A DNA stretch of 64,000 bases, from positions 124,001 to 188,000 of the forward strand of contig CASEVY010000007.1 of assembly GCA_949291515.1 (NCBI GenBank). Reading direction: 5' to 3'. Of this stretch, positions 26,558 through 34,737 are shown piece by piece (positions within the stretch are counted from its first letter, which is position 1; each line of letters starts with the position of its first letter). The DNA comes from an uncultured bacterium (GTDB lineage: Bacteria > Elusimicrobiota > Elusimicrobia > Elusimicrobiales > Elusimicrobiaceae). Below the pieces are notes generated by a model, which was given only the letters and a program-made list of their open reading frames with translations, did not search any database and was not told where the DNA came from. The position numbers and the translations under genes are program-made.

Positions 26558-27397
26558 ATGGAAATAAAGCAAGCGGCGATATTTTTTAATCCCGCGCGCG
26601 AAAGCTGCGCGGCGGCGGCTTTGTCTTTGGCGGACGCGGCGCAAAAAAACGGGATAAATTATTATTTTGCCGATTACGGCGCATCTTTAAACGATCTCAA
26701 AGCCGATACGGATATAATATTTTCCGTAGGCGGGGACGGCACCATTCTAAAAACCGCGCGTGCGGCGGCCAAGAGCAATATAAAGATTTTGGGTATAAAT
26801 GCGGGCCATTTGGGTTTTTTGGCGGCTGCCGAGCGGGGCTTGGATTTCTTTAAACTTTTTGAGGATATAAAAAAAGACAATTTTATTTCCCAACGCCGTA
26901 TGATGTTAATTTGCCGCGTATACAGAGCGGGGCGGGAAGTGTTTAGCGATTTGGCTTTAAACGAGGCGGCGGTCAGAGCCGTTTCGCCAAGGAGCGTCAA
27001 ACTAAGCGCGCGGTATAGTTCTTTGCCCATAAAGGAATATACGGGCGACGGGCTTTTGACGGCTACTCCGACGGGTTCTACGGCCTACAATTTGGCCGCG
27101 GGCGGGCCGATAGCTATGCCTGAACTTGACGTCTTTATTTTGACGCCGATTTGCCCCCACACTTTAAACCAAAGGCCTTTGCTTTTGCCCAGTGCGGGGG
27201 AACTGAGTATTAGGGTAATGTCGGAAAAGAGCCAGTCCGACGCGGCGCTGAGCTTGGACGGACAAATCAATTTCCCGTTAGACTGCGGCGACGAAATAAG
27301 GATAAAAAGATATGAAGGCGGCGTAAATATTTTATTTCCGAAGGGATACGATTTTTTCAATATATTGAGCATAAAGCTCAAATGGGGCAGCAGGTAA
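26558..27397 (+). CDS. nadK: NAD kinase
   Basis: Phosphorylates NAD to NADP. The catalytic GGDGTILKTARAA (about residue 60) and the second conserved PTGSTAYNLAAGGPIA are intact, and the C-terminal half forms the beta-sandwich domain (SDAALSLDGQINFPL). 279 aa. The start at 26558 is taken from the promoter spacing. The stop overlaps the recN start (TAATG); nadK-recN is a common bacterial gene pair. Confidence 0.95.
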   Translation: MEIKQAAIFFNPARESCAAAALSLADAAQKNGINYYFADYGASLNDLKADTDIIFSVGGDGTILKTARAAAKSNIKILGINAGHLGFLAAAERGLDFFKLFEDIKKDNFISQRRMMLICRVYRAGREVFSDLALNEAAVRAVSPRSVKLSARYSSLPIKEYTGDGLLTATPTGSTAYNLAAGGPIAMPELDVFILTPICPHTLNQRPLLLPSAGELSIRVMSEKSQSDAALSLDGQINFPLDCGDEIRIKRYEGGVNILFPKGYDFFNILSIKLKWGSR

Positions 27398-29058
27398 TGT
27401 TGAAGAGTATAGAGATAAAAAATTTCGCCATAATAAGTTGCGTCAAAGTGGAGTTCGGCGCGGGCCTGAATATTTTTACGGGCGAGACGGGCGCGGGCAA
27501 ATCAATAGTTATAGAAGCGCTCGGCTTCTTGCTGGGCGCGCGCGGCGACAGCGGCCTGATAAAGCAAGGCTCGTCCAAGATGACGGTATGGGGGGAATTT
27601 TCTTCCGACTCTTTGCCTAAAGAACATTTGGAGAAGTTTGGCATAAAAGGCGGGGAGTTTACTATAAAGAGAGAACTGGATACAAAAGGGCGCAACAAGG
27701 CTTGGGTAAACGAAAAATCGGTTTTGGTGTCCGACTTGGCGGACCTTGGCGCGTATTTGGTGGATTTCCACGGCCAGCACGAACATCAGAGTTTATTTAA
27801 GGCTTCGGCTCACTTGGATTTGCTTGACGAATTTGCAGGGCTAGGCAAAGATTTGGACTTGTTTAAAAAGGAGTATGACGTCTTTGTTGATTTGAAGCAT
27901 AAACTTGCGGCTTTGGAAATGTCTTCTGAGGAAAAGCAAAGAGCCTTGGACTTGTACAAATATCAGCTTGAGGAAATAGAAAAACTGAATATAAAGGAAG
28001 GCGAAGACGCCGAAATAGAAGAGATATTGCCGAAGATGAAAAATTCCGGCCGTTTAATGCAGGACGCTCAAACGGTATACGGCTATTTAAGCGAGATGGA
28101 GGGCTCGGCGGTGGAAACGCTGGCCAAGGCTTTAAACGCGTTAAGGCAAATGGCGGAAACGGACAAGAGCCTTCAAAGCGCGGCGGAAGAATTGGAAAGC
28201 GCGCTGAACTCGGCGGAAGATACGGCCTCGACGATATCGGCGTATCAAGAGGGTTTGGACGCGGACCCCGAACGCTTGGACAAGCTGCTTGGCAGACAGG
28301 AGGATTTGCGTCGCGCCAAAGCCAAATACGGGGCCACACTTAAGGAGGTCTTGTCTTATGCCGAAGGCCTGAGGGAAAAGATATCGGCGCTTGAGGGCAA
28401 CGGGGAGAATGTTTCCAAACTTAAGCAGGCCCTTGAAAAACAGGATAAAAAACTTCTATGCTTAAATGAGGAGCTTTTTAAACGCAGGGAAGAAGCCTCC
28501 GCCCGGTTGTCTGCGCGTATTAAAGAGGAGATTGCTCCTCTTGGTTTTGGCAAAGTGCGTTTTGAAGTCAGTTTGGACAGACGCGGCGAGATCGGGCCAA
28601 AAGGCGACGTAACGGCTGAATTTTTGTTTTCGTCAAACGCGGGTCAGGCCTTAAGGCCGCTGAGAAACATAGCCAGCGGCGGGGAAATATCCAGATTAAT
28701 GCTCGGCTTAAAAACGGTTCTTGCGGGATCATGCGGGACTATGGTCTTTGACGAAATCGACGCGGGTATAAGCGGGGTAACCGGCAAGCTGGTGGGGCGC
28801 AAAATGCGGGCGTTGTCTGGTAACAGGCAGATAATATGCGTAACGCATTTGGCGCAAGTTGCAGCGTGCGGGGAAAAGAATTTTAATATAAGTAAGAAAG
28901 AAAACGGGCAGAGTACTGAAGTTGAAGTCCGTCCGCTTGAGGGTAAGGACGTAATCCTTGAGGTAGCCAGAATGATTGGCAGCAGCGAAGGCGCCAAAGC
29001 CGGCTACCAGCACGCGGCGGATTTGATAGCGGAAGCCCTGACGGTAGATTTAAAATAA
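27397..29058 (+). CDS. recN: DNA repair protein RecN
   Basis: SMC-like ATPase for double-strand-break repair. Walker A GETGAGKS is near residue 32 and Walker B MVFDEIDAGISG near 450; GQHEHQSLFK and the ABC signature RNIASGGEISRLML are present, with a coiled-coil arm between (about 155-370). The 553-aa length is normal. The ATG at 27397 is coupled to the nadK stop; an in-frame ATG at 27382 lies inside nadK and adds non-family residues. Confidence 0.95.
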   Translation: MLKSIEIKNFAIISCVKVEFGAGLNIFTGETGAGKSIVIEALGFLLGARGDSGLIKQGSSKMTVWGEFSSDSLPKEHLEKFGIKGGEFTIKRELDTKGRNKAWVNEKSVLVSDLADLGAYLVDFHGQHEHQSLFKASAHLDLLDEFAGLGKDLDLFKKEYDVFVDLKHKLAALEMSSEEKQRALDLYKYQLEEIEKLNIKEGEDAEIEEILPKMKNSGRLMQDAQTVYGYLSEMEGSAVETLAKALNALRQMAETDKSLQSAAEELESALNSAEDTASTISAYQEGLDADPERLDKLLGRQEDLRRAKAKYGATLKEVLSYAEGLREKISALEGNGENVSKLKQALEKQDKKLLCLNEELFKRREEASARLSARIKEEIAPLGFGKVRFEVSLDRRGEIGPKGDVTAEFLFSSNAGQALRPLRNIASGGEISRLMLGLKTVLAGSCGTMVFDEIDAGISGVTGKLVGRKMRALSGNRQIICVTHLAQVAACGEKNFNISKKENGQSTEVEVRPLEGKDVILEVARMIGSSEGAKAGYQHAADLIAEALTVDLK

Positions 29059-29072
29059 AAGGAGAGTTATTT

Positions 29073-29420
29073 ATGGCAGAAAAAGAAGAGAATATACAGG
29101 AACAGGAAACGGCGGCAACGGAATGCACAAAGGAAACTTGCTGCACGAAACGCAAATGCTGTATTACTCACAAATTATTCGGTCTTAAGGGTTTGAGCAT
29201 AATATATAAGGTATTAAGCGTATTGGCTTTGCTTTATATGGTATATGTATTGGTGATGCTTTGGTATTATGCGTTTAAGGAAAGCGCACCTTTAATGGAT
29301 TCGTTGGCGATAACGCTGCAAGTGATTATAACCTACGGTTTCTTTGCGTTGGTTATGATTACGATATCCAGAATACTCAGAGTTCTTAAAAAGATCAAAC
29401 ACGCTGTAGAACACAAATAA
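29073..29420 (+). CDS. Small membrane protein with Cys-rich N-terminus
   Basis: 115 aa. The N-terminus is acidic and then Cys-rich (CTKETCCTKRKCC, about residues 22-34), which could bind a metal or thiol partner. Two hydrophobic helices follow (about 50-72 and 80-103), with a basic tail. AGGAGAG precedes the ATG. It follows recN by 14 bp. No family recognised. Confidence 0.7.
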   Translation: MAEKEENIQEQETAATECTKETCCTKRKCCITHKLFGLKGLSIIYKVLSVLALLYMVYVLVMLWYYAFKESAPLMDSLAITLQVIITYGFFALVMITISRILRVLKKIKHAVEHK

Positions 29421-29435
29421 GCGTTTTTTGACAAT

Positions 29436-29461
29436 GCGGCGCGGCCTTAACGGGCCGCGCC
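29436..29461 (+). other. GC-rich hairpin after the small membrane protein
   Basis: Nine-bp stem GGCGCGGCC (29438-29446) / GGCCGCGCC (29453-29461). No T-run follows on the + strand, so it is not a standard intrinsic terminator; it may protect or pause the transcript. Confidence 0.4.
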
Positions 29462-29494
29462 GGCTGACGATAAAACAATAAGTTTAAGCGGTTT

Positions 29495-30787
29495 ATGAAA
29501 AGATTTTTATTTTTAACTTTAATTCTTTCCCTGCTTCCCTTAGTATCCAATGCCGAAGCGATAAAACTTAAAAACGGAACGATAATAAACGGTTCGATAT
29601 TGGACCGCGGGGAATACATTTTAAGAGTACAGACCAGTTACGGCCCCATATCTATAAATCAAGGCGAAGTGGAAGCAATAATGCCGGATTTGCATCGGGT
29701 ATTATTGAAAGGCGGGGGCGAGTTTGTCGGCACGGTGGTCGATTTGGACGAGTTTAATCTTACGTTAAATACGGACAGCGGGATAGTCAATTTGGACGTG
29801 GCGGAGATTTCCTCCATGGAAGTATACGACTACGAAAGCGCCGAAAAACAAAAGAAGTACATCACCAAGAAACAAGAACTTGAACAGGCCGCACAGGAAG
29901 AAGCCAAAGCCGCGCAGGAAAGCGGCGCCGCGGCTTCGGGTGCGGCGGCCTCTGCGGGAGCCGTATCGTCTTCCGGCCTTTCTTTTGACGAAGATTTGGA
30001 GAAAGTTTTCCCTTCCAAGCCTGAAGTGATAGAGCCTAAAATAACCTATAAATATCACGTTCACAGCACTCAGCAGCAGGCAGAAGAGCAGGAAGAGGAA
30101 GAAGAAAAGCCTGTTCTGACGGAAGAAGAAAAGAAACAGCAGGAACAGGAAGACGCTTTGATTACCGAACAAATTAAGAAGAAAGATACCGGCAAAAACT
30201 ATTTTGGCGTCAACTTGGGTATGATGAGCGGCAGTCTTAGTTTGGACTTATCGGAGTATGGCGGCAGCACGGAAGAGAAAATGAGCGGCGCGAACGTGGC
30301 GTTTTCTTTGGCGTATATGCGGAAGATGACAAATCGTCTGTGGTTTGGCGGTTCAATAGGATACGCAATGCTGCCAAGCGGGGAATTTGAGTTTCCGTTA
30401 AGCGGGCAGGACAAGATGTATGTGGAAACTTCCGGCCAAGTGTACGATATTAATTTGCTAAGCAATTTCTATCTTAACACGCAAAGCGCTTTAAGGTTCT
30501 ATCTTACCGGCGGATTGGGCTATACCAGCGCAAGCGTGGAGGAAAGCCCGTCCAAGTATGAGTTATTAAACAGCGAAACGGGTGAATACGGCTGGACTAC
30601 GCAGGAGACCAATACGATAAGCTCCGGCAATATAAACGCTATGTTCGGGCTTGGCGCGGAGTACGCGATAGACGACGTTAATTTGGGTTTTGAGGTTAAG
30701 GGCAAATACTTCGGTTTTAAGGACGAGCTTGAAAACAGTTCCAAGCTGAGCGTTTACGCGATGTTGAAGATAAACTGGTTTTTCTGA
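29495..30787 (+). CDS. Outer-membrane protein with duplicated N-terminal beta domain and C-terminal barrel
   Basis: 430 aa with a signal peptide (MKRFLFLTLILSLLPLVSNA). Residues ~22-110 carry two copies of a short beta motif (IKLKNGTIINGSILDRGEYI and LLKGGGEFVGTVVDLDEF), seen in many exported proteins of Gram-negatives. Residues ~120-235 are an Ala/Glu/Gln-rich low-complexity linker. Residues ~240-430 alternate like a beta-barrel and end in Phe (MLKINWFF), matching the BAM recognition pattern. The stop overlaps the glycerate kinase start (TGATG). Function unknown. Confidence 0.8.
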   Translation: MKRFLFLTLILSLLPLVSNAEAIKLKNGTIINGSILDRGEYILRVQTSYGPISINQGEVEAIMPDLHRVLLKGGGEFVGTVVDLDEFNLTLNTDSGIVNLDVAEISSMEVYDYESAEKQKKYITKKQELEQAAQEEAKAAQESGAAASGAAASAGAVSSSGLSFDEDLEKVFPSKPEVIEPKITYKYHVHSTQQQAEEQEEEEEKPVLTEEEKKQQEQEDALITEQIKKKDTGKNYFGVNLGMMSGSLSLDLSEYGGSTEEKMSGANVAFSLAYMRKMTNRLWFGGSIGYAMLPSGEFEFPLSGQDKMYVETSGQVYDINLLSNFYLNTQSALRFYLTGGLGYTSASVEESPSKYELLNSETGEYGWTTQETNTISSGNINAMFGLGAEYAIDDVNLGFEVKGKYFGFKDELENSSKLSVYAMLKINWFF

Positions 30788-31899
30788 TGAGGATTTTATT
30801 TGCGCCAAATTCTTTTAAAGGCAGCATAAGCGCGCGGGAAATATGTTCCCGCGCGTCTTTTTTGACGGGCGGATATAAAGTTAAGTTTATGCCGTTTTCC
30901 GACGGGGGCGACGGGGTGCTTGACGTATTTTCCGCCGCTTTTGGCGCGGCTAAGTTATATAAGGTTAAGGCTTTGGACGCTTTGGGGCGGTGCAAAGCGG
31001 CTCCGTATCTGATTTTGCCGGACGGCAAAACCTGCGTGATAGAGAGCGCTAAAGTCTGCGGGCTTGGCGAGCTTAAAAAGAGCGAGCTGGATATTATGCA
31101 TGCATCTTCTTACGGTATCGGCCAGGTAATAAAGGCGGCATATAAAAAGGGCGCGCGGATATTTTATATAGGGCTTGGCGGAGTCGCTTTTAACGACGGC
31201 GGAGCGGGTATGGCGAAGGCTTTGGGGTACAGGTTTTTTGACGCTTTGGGTAGAAAGATCGGTACGGATATAGAAGCGCTGAAGTCTTTGGCGAGGATAG
31301 AGCGGGGCAAATTCGGCGCAGATATTAAAGTTTACGGGTTAAGCGACGTTGATAATCCTCTGTTGGGAGCGGAAGGCTCGGCGAGCGTATACGGCCCGCA
31401 GAAAGGTGCGACGCCCAAGCAGGTGGCGGAGCTTGAACTGGCGATGGCGGCATTAAGCCGTGCGGTCAAAAAGAGTTTGGGCGTGGACATTAATGTAAAG
31501 CATTGCGGCGCGGCGGGCGCTTTAGGCGCCGGCATTAAGGGTTTTTTGGGCGCCAAGCTGGTAAGCGGGGCGCCTTTTATTGCGGCTCGTCTTAATTTGG
31601 CGCGTGCGGCAAGGCGGGCGGATATTATAGTTACGGGCGAAGGAAAGTTGGACAGACAAACTTTCTACGGGAAGGGCCCTTTTTATATTTGCGATACGGC
31701 CAGGCGTTTGGGCAAACCCGTGATATTTATATGCGGCGTCAACGAAATTAAGGATAAGGCTTTGCTGAAGAAATATTCAATCGTTAAGGTGGCGGAGTTA
31801 AGCCGTATGGCGGGCGGCGCGGAGAAGTCTTATAAAAAAGCCGGGTTTTATATAAGGGCGGCGCTTAGCGATTTGTTTGATAAAGACGATATCCGCTGA
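30787..31899 (+). CDS. Glycerate kinase (GarK/GlxK family)
   Basis: 370 aa, class I glycerate 2-kinase fold. Motifs include MRILFAPNSFKGSISAREIC at the N-terminus, FSDGGDGVLDVF, GLGGVAFNDGGAGMAKALGY and VTGEGKLDRQTFYGKGP. It phosphorylates glycerate to 2- or 3-phosphoglycerate, feeding glycolysis. Together with the GlcDE-like oxidase this suggests 2-hydroxyacid use, but they are 18 kb apart, so that is inference. Ends at a terminator. Confidence 0.92.
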   Translation: MRILFAPNSFKGSISAREICSRASFLTGGYKVKFMPFSDGGDGVLDVFSAAFGAAKLYKVKALDALGRCKAAPYLILPDGKTCVIESAKVCGLGELKKSELDIMHASSYGIGQVIKAAYKKGARIFYIGLGGVAFNDGGAGMAKALGYRFFDALGRKIGTDIEALKSLARIERGKFGADIKVYGLSDVDNPLLGAEGSASVYGPQKGATPKQVAELELAMAALSRAVKKSLGVDINVKHCGAAGALGAGIKGFLGAKLVSGAPFIAARLNLARAARRADIIVTGEGKLDRQTFYGKGPFYICDTARRLGKPVIFICGVNEIKDKALLKKYSIVKVAELSRMAGGAEKSYKKAGFYIRAALSDLFDKDDIR

Positions 31900-31929
31900 A
31901 GAAATTTTGTTTATTTTGCAGTGATTTAT

Positions 31930-31963
31930 GGCGTCTATATAATTTGTTATATAGGCGTTTTTT
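31930..31963 (+). terminator. Intrinsic terminator after the glycerate kinase
   Basis: GCG-T-CTATATA pairs with TATATAG-GCG (one bulged T) around a short AT loop and is followed by six T. Confidence 0.75.
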
Positions 31964-32049
31964 GCGGCGGATTACAAAAGTTATTAGGGCAATAAAGGGC
32001 ATAAGATAAAGGTCTTATCTTTTGCCGCCGAGCGCGGGGGTAATTTGCG

Positions 32050-32079
32050 TTGACAATAAGGCCGTCTAATTTTTAGACT
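32050..32079 (+). promoter_or_regulatory. Sigma70-type promoter with palindrome over the -10 region (tspO)
   Basis: Perfect -35 TTGACA (32050-32055), 18-nt spacer, TAGACT (32074-32079). A GTCTAA-TTT-TTAGAC inverted repeat (32064-32078) overlaps the -10, a suitable operator position. The ATG lies at 32106, after GGGGGT. Confidence 0.55.
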
Positions 32080-32105
32080 TAAATATATTAAACTTGGGGG
32101 TAAAA

Positions 32106-32579
32106 ATGAAAAACAAATACATTATGTTTTTTGTTTGTTTGATAATATGTTTTCTGCCTATGCTGGGCGGCGCGGCGATAAGAGCCGAGTCTTTGGACAA
32201 ATGGTACGGCGTCTTGGCAAAGCCGTCGTTTACTCCGCCGGGGTGGCTGTTTGGGCCGATGTGGACGGCTCTGTATCTTCTGCTAAGCGTAGTATTATAT
32301 AAGCTGGTGCGCGCGGATATGGAGCATAGTCTAAGGCGGGTATTGATGACGTACTTTGGCTGGCAGCTGTTTTTGAATTTTTTGTGGACGCCGGTTTTCT
32401 TCGGGTTTCACGCGGTGTTTTTGGCATTATGCGTAATAGCGGTAATGATAGCGCTGTGTATAGATTTTATCAGGCAGGCTTGGCAGGTTAAGCGGGTACT
32501 GGCGTATTTGATGATACCCTATACCGCGTGGCTTTGCTATGCAGGATATCTTAATTGCGGGATATATATATTGAATTAA
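32106..32579 (+). CDS. tspO: TspO/MBR family tryptophan-rich sensory protein
   Basis: 157 aa, five membrane helices. Family markers: WYGVLAKPSFTPPGWLFGPMWTALY and the W-N-rich segment FGWQLFLNFLWTPVFFG. TspO proteins bind porphyrins and affect tetrapyrrole and stress signalling in bacterial membranes. The start at 32106 (MKNKYIMFF) follows GGGGGT by 4 nt; upstream in-frame ATG 32094 would include the Shine-Dalgarno. It is followed 13 bp later by a DJ-1 family gene. Confidence 0.9.
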   Translation: MKNKYIMFFVCLIICFLPMLGGAAIRAESLDKWYGVLAKPSFTPPGWLFGPMWTALYLLLSVVLYKLVRADMEHSLRRVLMTYFGWQLFLNFLWTPVFFGFHAVFLALCVIAVMIALCIDFIRQAWQVKRVLAYLMIPYTAWLCYAGYLNCGIYILN

Positions 32580-32592
32580 GGGAGATAAAAGT

Positions 32593-33129
32593 ATGAAAGT
32601 ATGTATGATAGTAGCCGACGGCTTTGAAGAGATGGAGGCGATGGCCTCTTTTTCGGTAATGACGCGCGGCGGGATAGAAGTGGATTTATACGGCCTTAAC
32701 GGCGCTGAGGCGCTGAGCAAGCACGGGGTAAAATTGTGCGGGCTTAAGCCTTTCGCTCTTTTTAAAGACGAAGATTACGCCGCTTTGGTATTGCCCGGCG
32801 GGCCGCATTACGCCGCTTTGCAGGCCAGCGAAGCCGTGCAATCTTTGATAAGAGATTTCTTGGCCAAGGGCAAGAAGGTGGCCGCGATTTGCGCCAGCCC
32901 TACAATACTTGGGCATATGGGCCTATTAAAGGGCAAGAACTATACCTGCTATACTTCCATGAACGAGGATTTTGGCGGAACTTATAAAGAGGATTACGCC
33001 GTTACCGATGGCCAAATAATAACGGGCAAAGGCCCCGCCGCGGCGATAGACTTCGGTTTGGAAATAGTGAAGCAATTAAAAGGCGAAGCCGCAGCCAAGG
33101 AAGCGAAAGAGGGAATGTATTATAGATAA
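32593..33129 (+). CDS. DJ-1/PfpI family protein
   Basis: 178 aa of the DJ-1/ThiJ superfamily. The nucleophile elbow is AAICASPTIL (Cys near residue 99), and Glu16 (EEMEA) is the supporting acid. Members act as glyoxalase III/deglycase-like or chaperone proteins; a substrate cannot be assigned. Co-transcribed with tspO, which suggests a stress response unit (inference). Confidence 0.9.
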   Translation: MKVCMIVADGFEEMEAMASFSVMTRGGIEVDLYGLNGAEALSKHGVKLCGLKPFALFKDEDYAALVLPGGPHYAALQASEAVQSLIRDFLAKGKKVAAICASPTILGHMGLLKGKNYTCYTSMNEDFGGTYKEDYAVTDGQIITGKGPAAAIDFGLEIVKQLKGEAAAKEAKEGMYYR

Positions 33130-33185
33130 TTTTTTACGCTTTGTGTAAAGAATTTTGATTAGAAAATAAAATATACTTTTGGGTC

Positions 33186-33214
33186 TTGTCAAAGCGGGTT
33201 TTATTTTGTTATAT
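33186..33214 (+). promoter_or_regulatory. Promoter candidate for the porin gene
   Basis: TTGTCA (33186-33191), 17-nt spacer, TTATAT (33209-33214). The expected leader of ~35 nt includes a strong AAAGGAGGAG Shine-Dalgarno, consistent with high expression. Confidence 0.45.
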
Positions 33215-33254
33215 GGAAGGGTAAGCTGTATAACACACAGAAAGGAGGAGTAGC

Positions 33255-34466
33255 ATGAAGAAACTACTTGGCTTGTTTATGGCATTAGCTATTGCGATGC
33301 CTGCAAGCGCAGAGCTGTTAAGAAACTTTGAGCTAACCGGGGATGTGCAGGTTATAGCTTCGGACGTCAGGCATAATGCCTCAGGCGAATTCACCACCGG
33401 CACCAATATGCGTGTTTTGGCGGGCGGTTCATTTGACGTGGCGGAAAATGTACGCGCCAATTTAATGTTCCAGTACCTCAATCAATGGGGTTCCGGCCCT
33501 ACGATAGAGGGTTTTACGCCCGGTACCATAGGTAAGAGCGCCAATGACTATTTGGATCAAATCCGCTTGGTGGAAGCCAATGTGGAGATGAAGGAGCTCT
33601 TCGGCTGGCTGGATATGAAAGTAGGCCGCCAGTTCTACGGAGACGAGGACAGTACGGTAATGTATATCGGGCCGAGATACTATAACTCCGAATTACGCTA
33701 CAACGATTATAACTATGCCACCTCCATTGACGCGGTGAAATTAGCCTATGCCAATGACTTTGTCAACGCCAATGTGATTATGGGTGAAATAGAATTATAT
33801 GACAATGGCGGCGCCGGGGTGGTTCCCCCTATTTCCGCTACTGGCAACAAACATTATATGTACGGGTTGGACGCAAAGTTTAGACTTAGCGATCCTTTAA
33901 GCTTCCAATTATACGGCTATAATATAAAAGATGTTGGCGAAGACTATAATGGTTTTTACGGCGGCAAATTAACTTTCGCGCCGGAGGCTTTCCTCGTCAG
34001 CGCGGAATATGCCCGCAACCATGAGGGCAACAGGCTGATAAAAGAATCGCACGATAATCCTTACCTGTTGAAATTGGACGCCAAACTCAATATGGACGCG
34101 TTTACGCCCAGAGCGGCTTTTGTATACAGCAAAGACTTTGCATCGCCCTTTGGCAATTACAGGCCGGGCTTGTTGATGGGCGATTGGGCTCCGACGGAGA
34201 TATTAGCTTATGGCAGGATATACAATGTCGGCTTGGATTACAACTGGGAGAAATGGAACTTCGCTTTGGACGGCTATGCCTTCCAGGACAGAACCGCCCA
34301 GCATTCTGCTTCTTTGGAGGCGGACCTTGTAATCAAGTATGACTATAACGATAATATCCAGCTCTTCGCGGGCGCCGGTTATATCAAATATAATTCTAAC
34401 GATAGCAATACATTTGATGCCGCCGACAACACCAAAGGGCAGGTCGGCGTGCTCGTAAGGCTTTAA
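33255..34466 (+). CDS. Porin-like outer-membrane protein
   Basis: 403 aa with signal peptide MKKLLGLFMALAIAMPASA and a beta-barrel of 14-18 alternating strands (DVAENVRANLMFQYLNQWG, WLDMKVGRQFYGDEDSTVMY). The pattern GRQFYGDEDS.YIGPRY resembles alginate-export-like porins. It has its own promoter, a strong Shine-Dalgarno and a strong terminator, so it is probably abundant. A relative lies at 37.6-38.8 kb on the other strand, sharing the GRQxYYxxDTxxxxYFGPEDNY-type segment. Confidence 0.85.
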   Translation: MKKLLGLFMALAIAMPASAELLRNFELTGDVQVIASDVRHNASGEFTTGTNMRVLAGGSFDVAENVRANLMFQYLNQWGSGPTIEGFTPGTIGKSANDYLDQIRLVEANVEMKELFGWLDMKVGRQFYGDEDSTVMYIGPRYYNSELRYNDYNYATSIDAVKLAYANDFVNANVIMGEIELYDNGGAGVVPPISATGNKHYMYGLDAKFRLSDPLSFQLYGYNIKDVGEDYNGFYGGKLTFAPEAFLVSAEYARNHEGNRLIKESHDNPYLLKLDAKLNMDAFTPRAAFVYSKDFASPFGNYRPGLLMGDWAPTEILAYGRIYNVGLDYNWEKWNFALDGYAFQDRTAQHSASLEADLVIKYDYNDNIQLFAGAGYIKYNSNDSNTFDAADNTKGQVGVLVRL

Positions 34467-34484
34467 TATATAAGGCTTTAAATA

Positions 34485-34516
34485 AAAGCGGGGCTTTTAA
34501 AGCCCCGCTTTTTTGT
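34485..34516 (+). terminator. Intrinsic terminator after the porin gene
   Basis: AAAGCGGGGCTTT / AAGCCCCGCTTT stem with a short loop and a T6 run. Confidence 0.92.
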
Positions 34517-34737
34517 TGTCTGACGGATAGAAAAAATCGGTTTATAAAGAGGATTCTCCTTTCTTTATTTATTCAAAGACACATCTCCGCGCCGCTTGCC
34601 GGAAAAGGGCCGCTTAGGCAAATAAAAAACTCCGCTTTTTACAACAGTTCGCAAATATATTTGAATTTTCAAAAAAAGTCTTATAGTATAAAATATATAA
34701 ATAATCTTTTTTAATTATTTATAAAAACGGAGGAAGT

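Noticed and set aside
29436-29461. GC hairpin as intrinsic terminator
   Set aside because: No T-run follows on either strand, so I listed it only as a hairpin.
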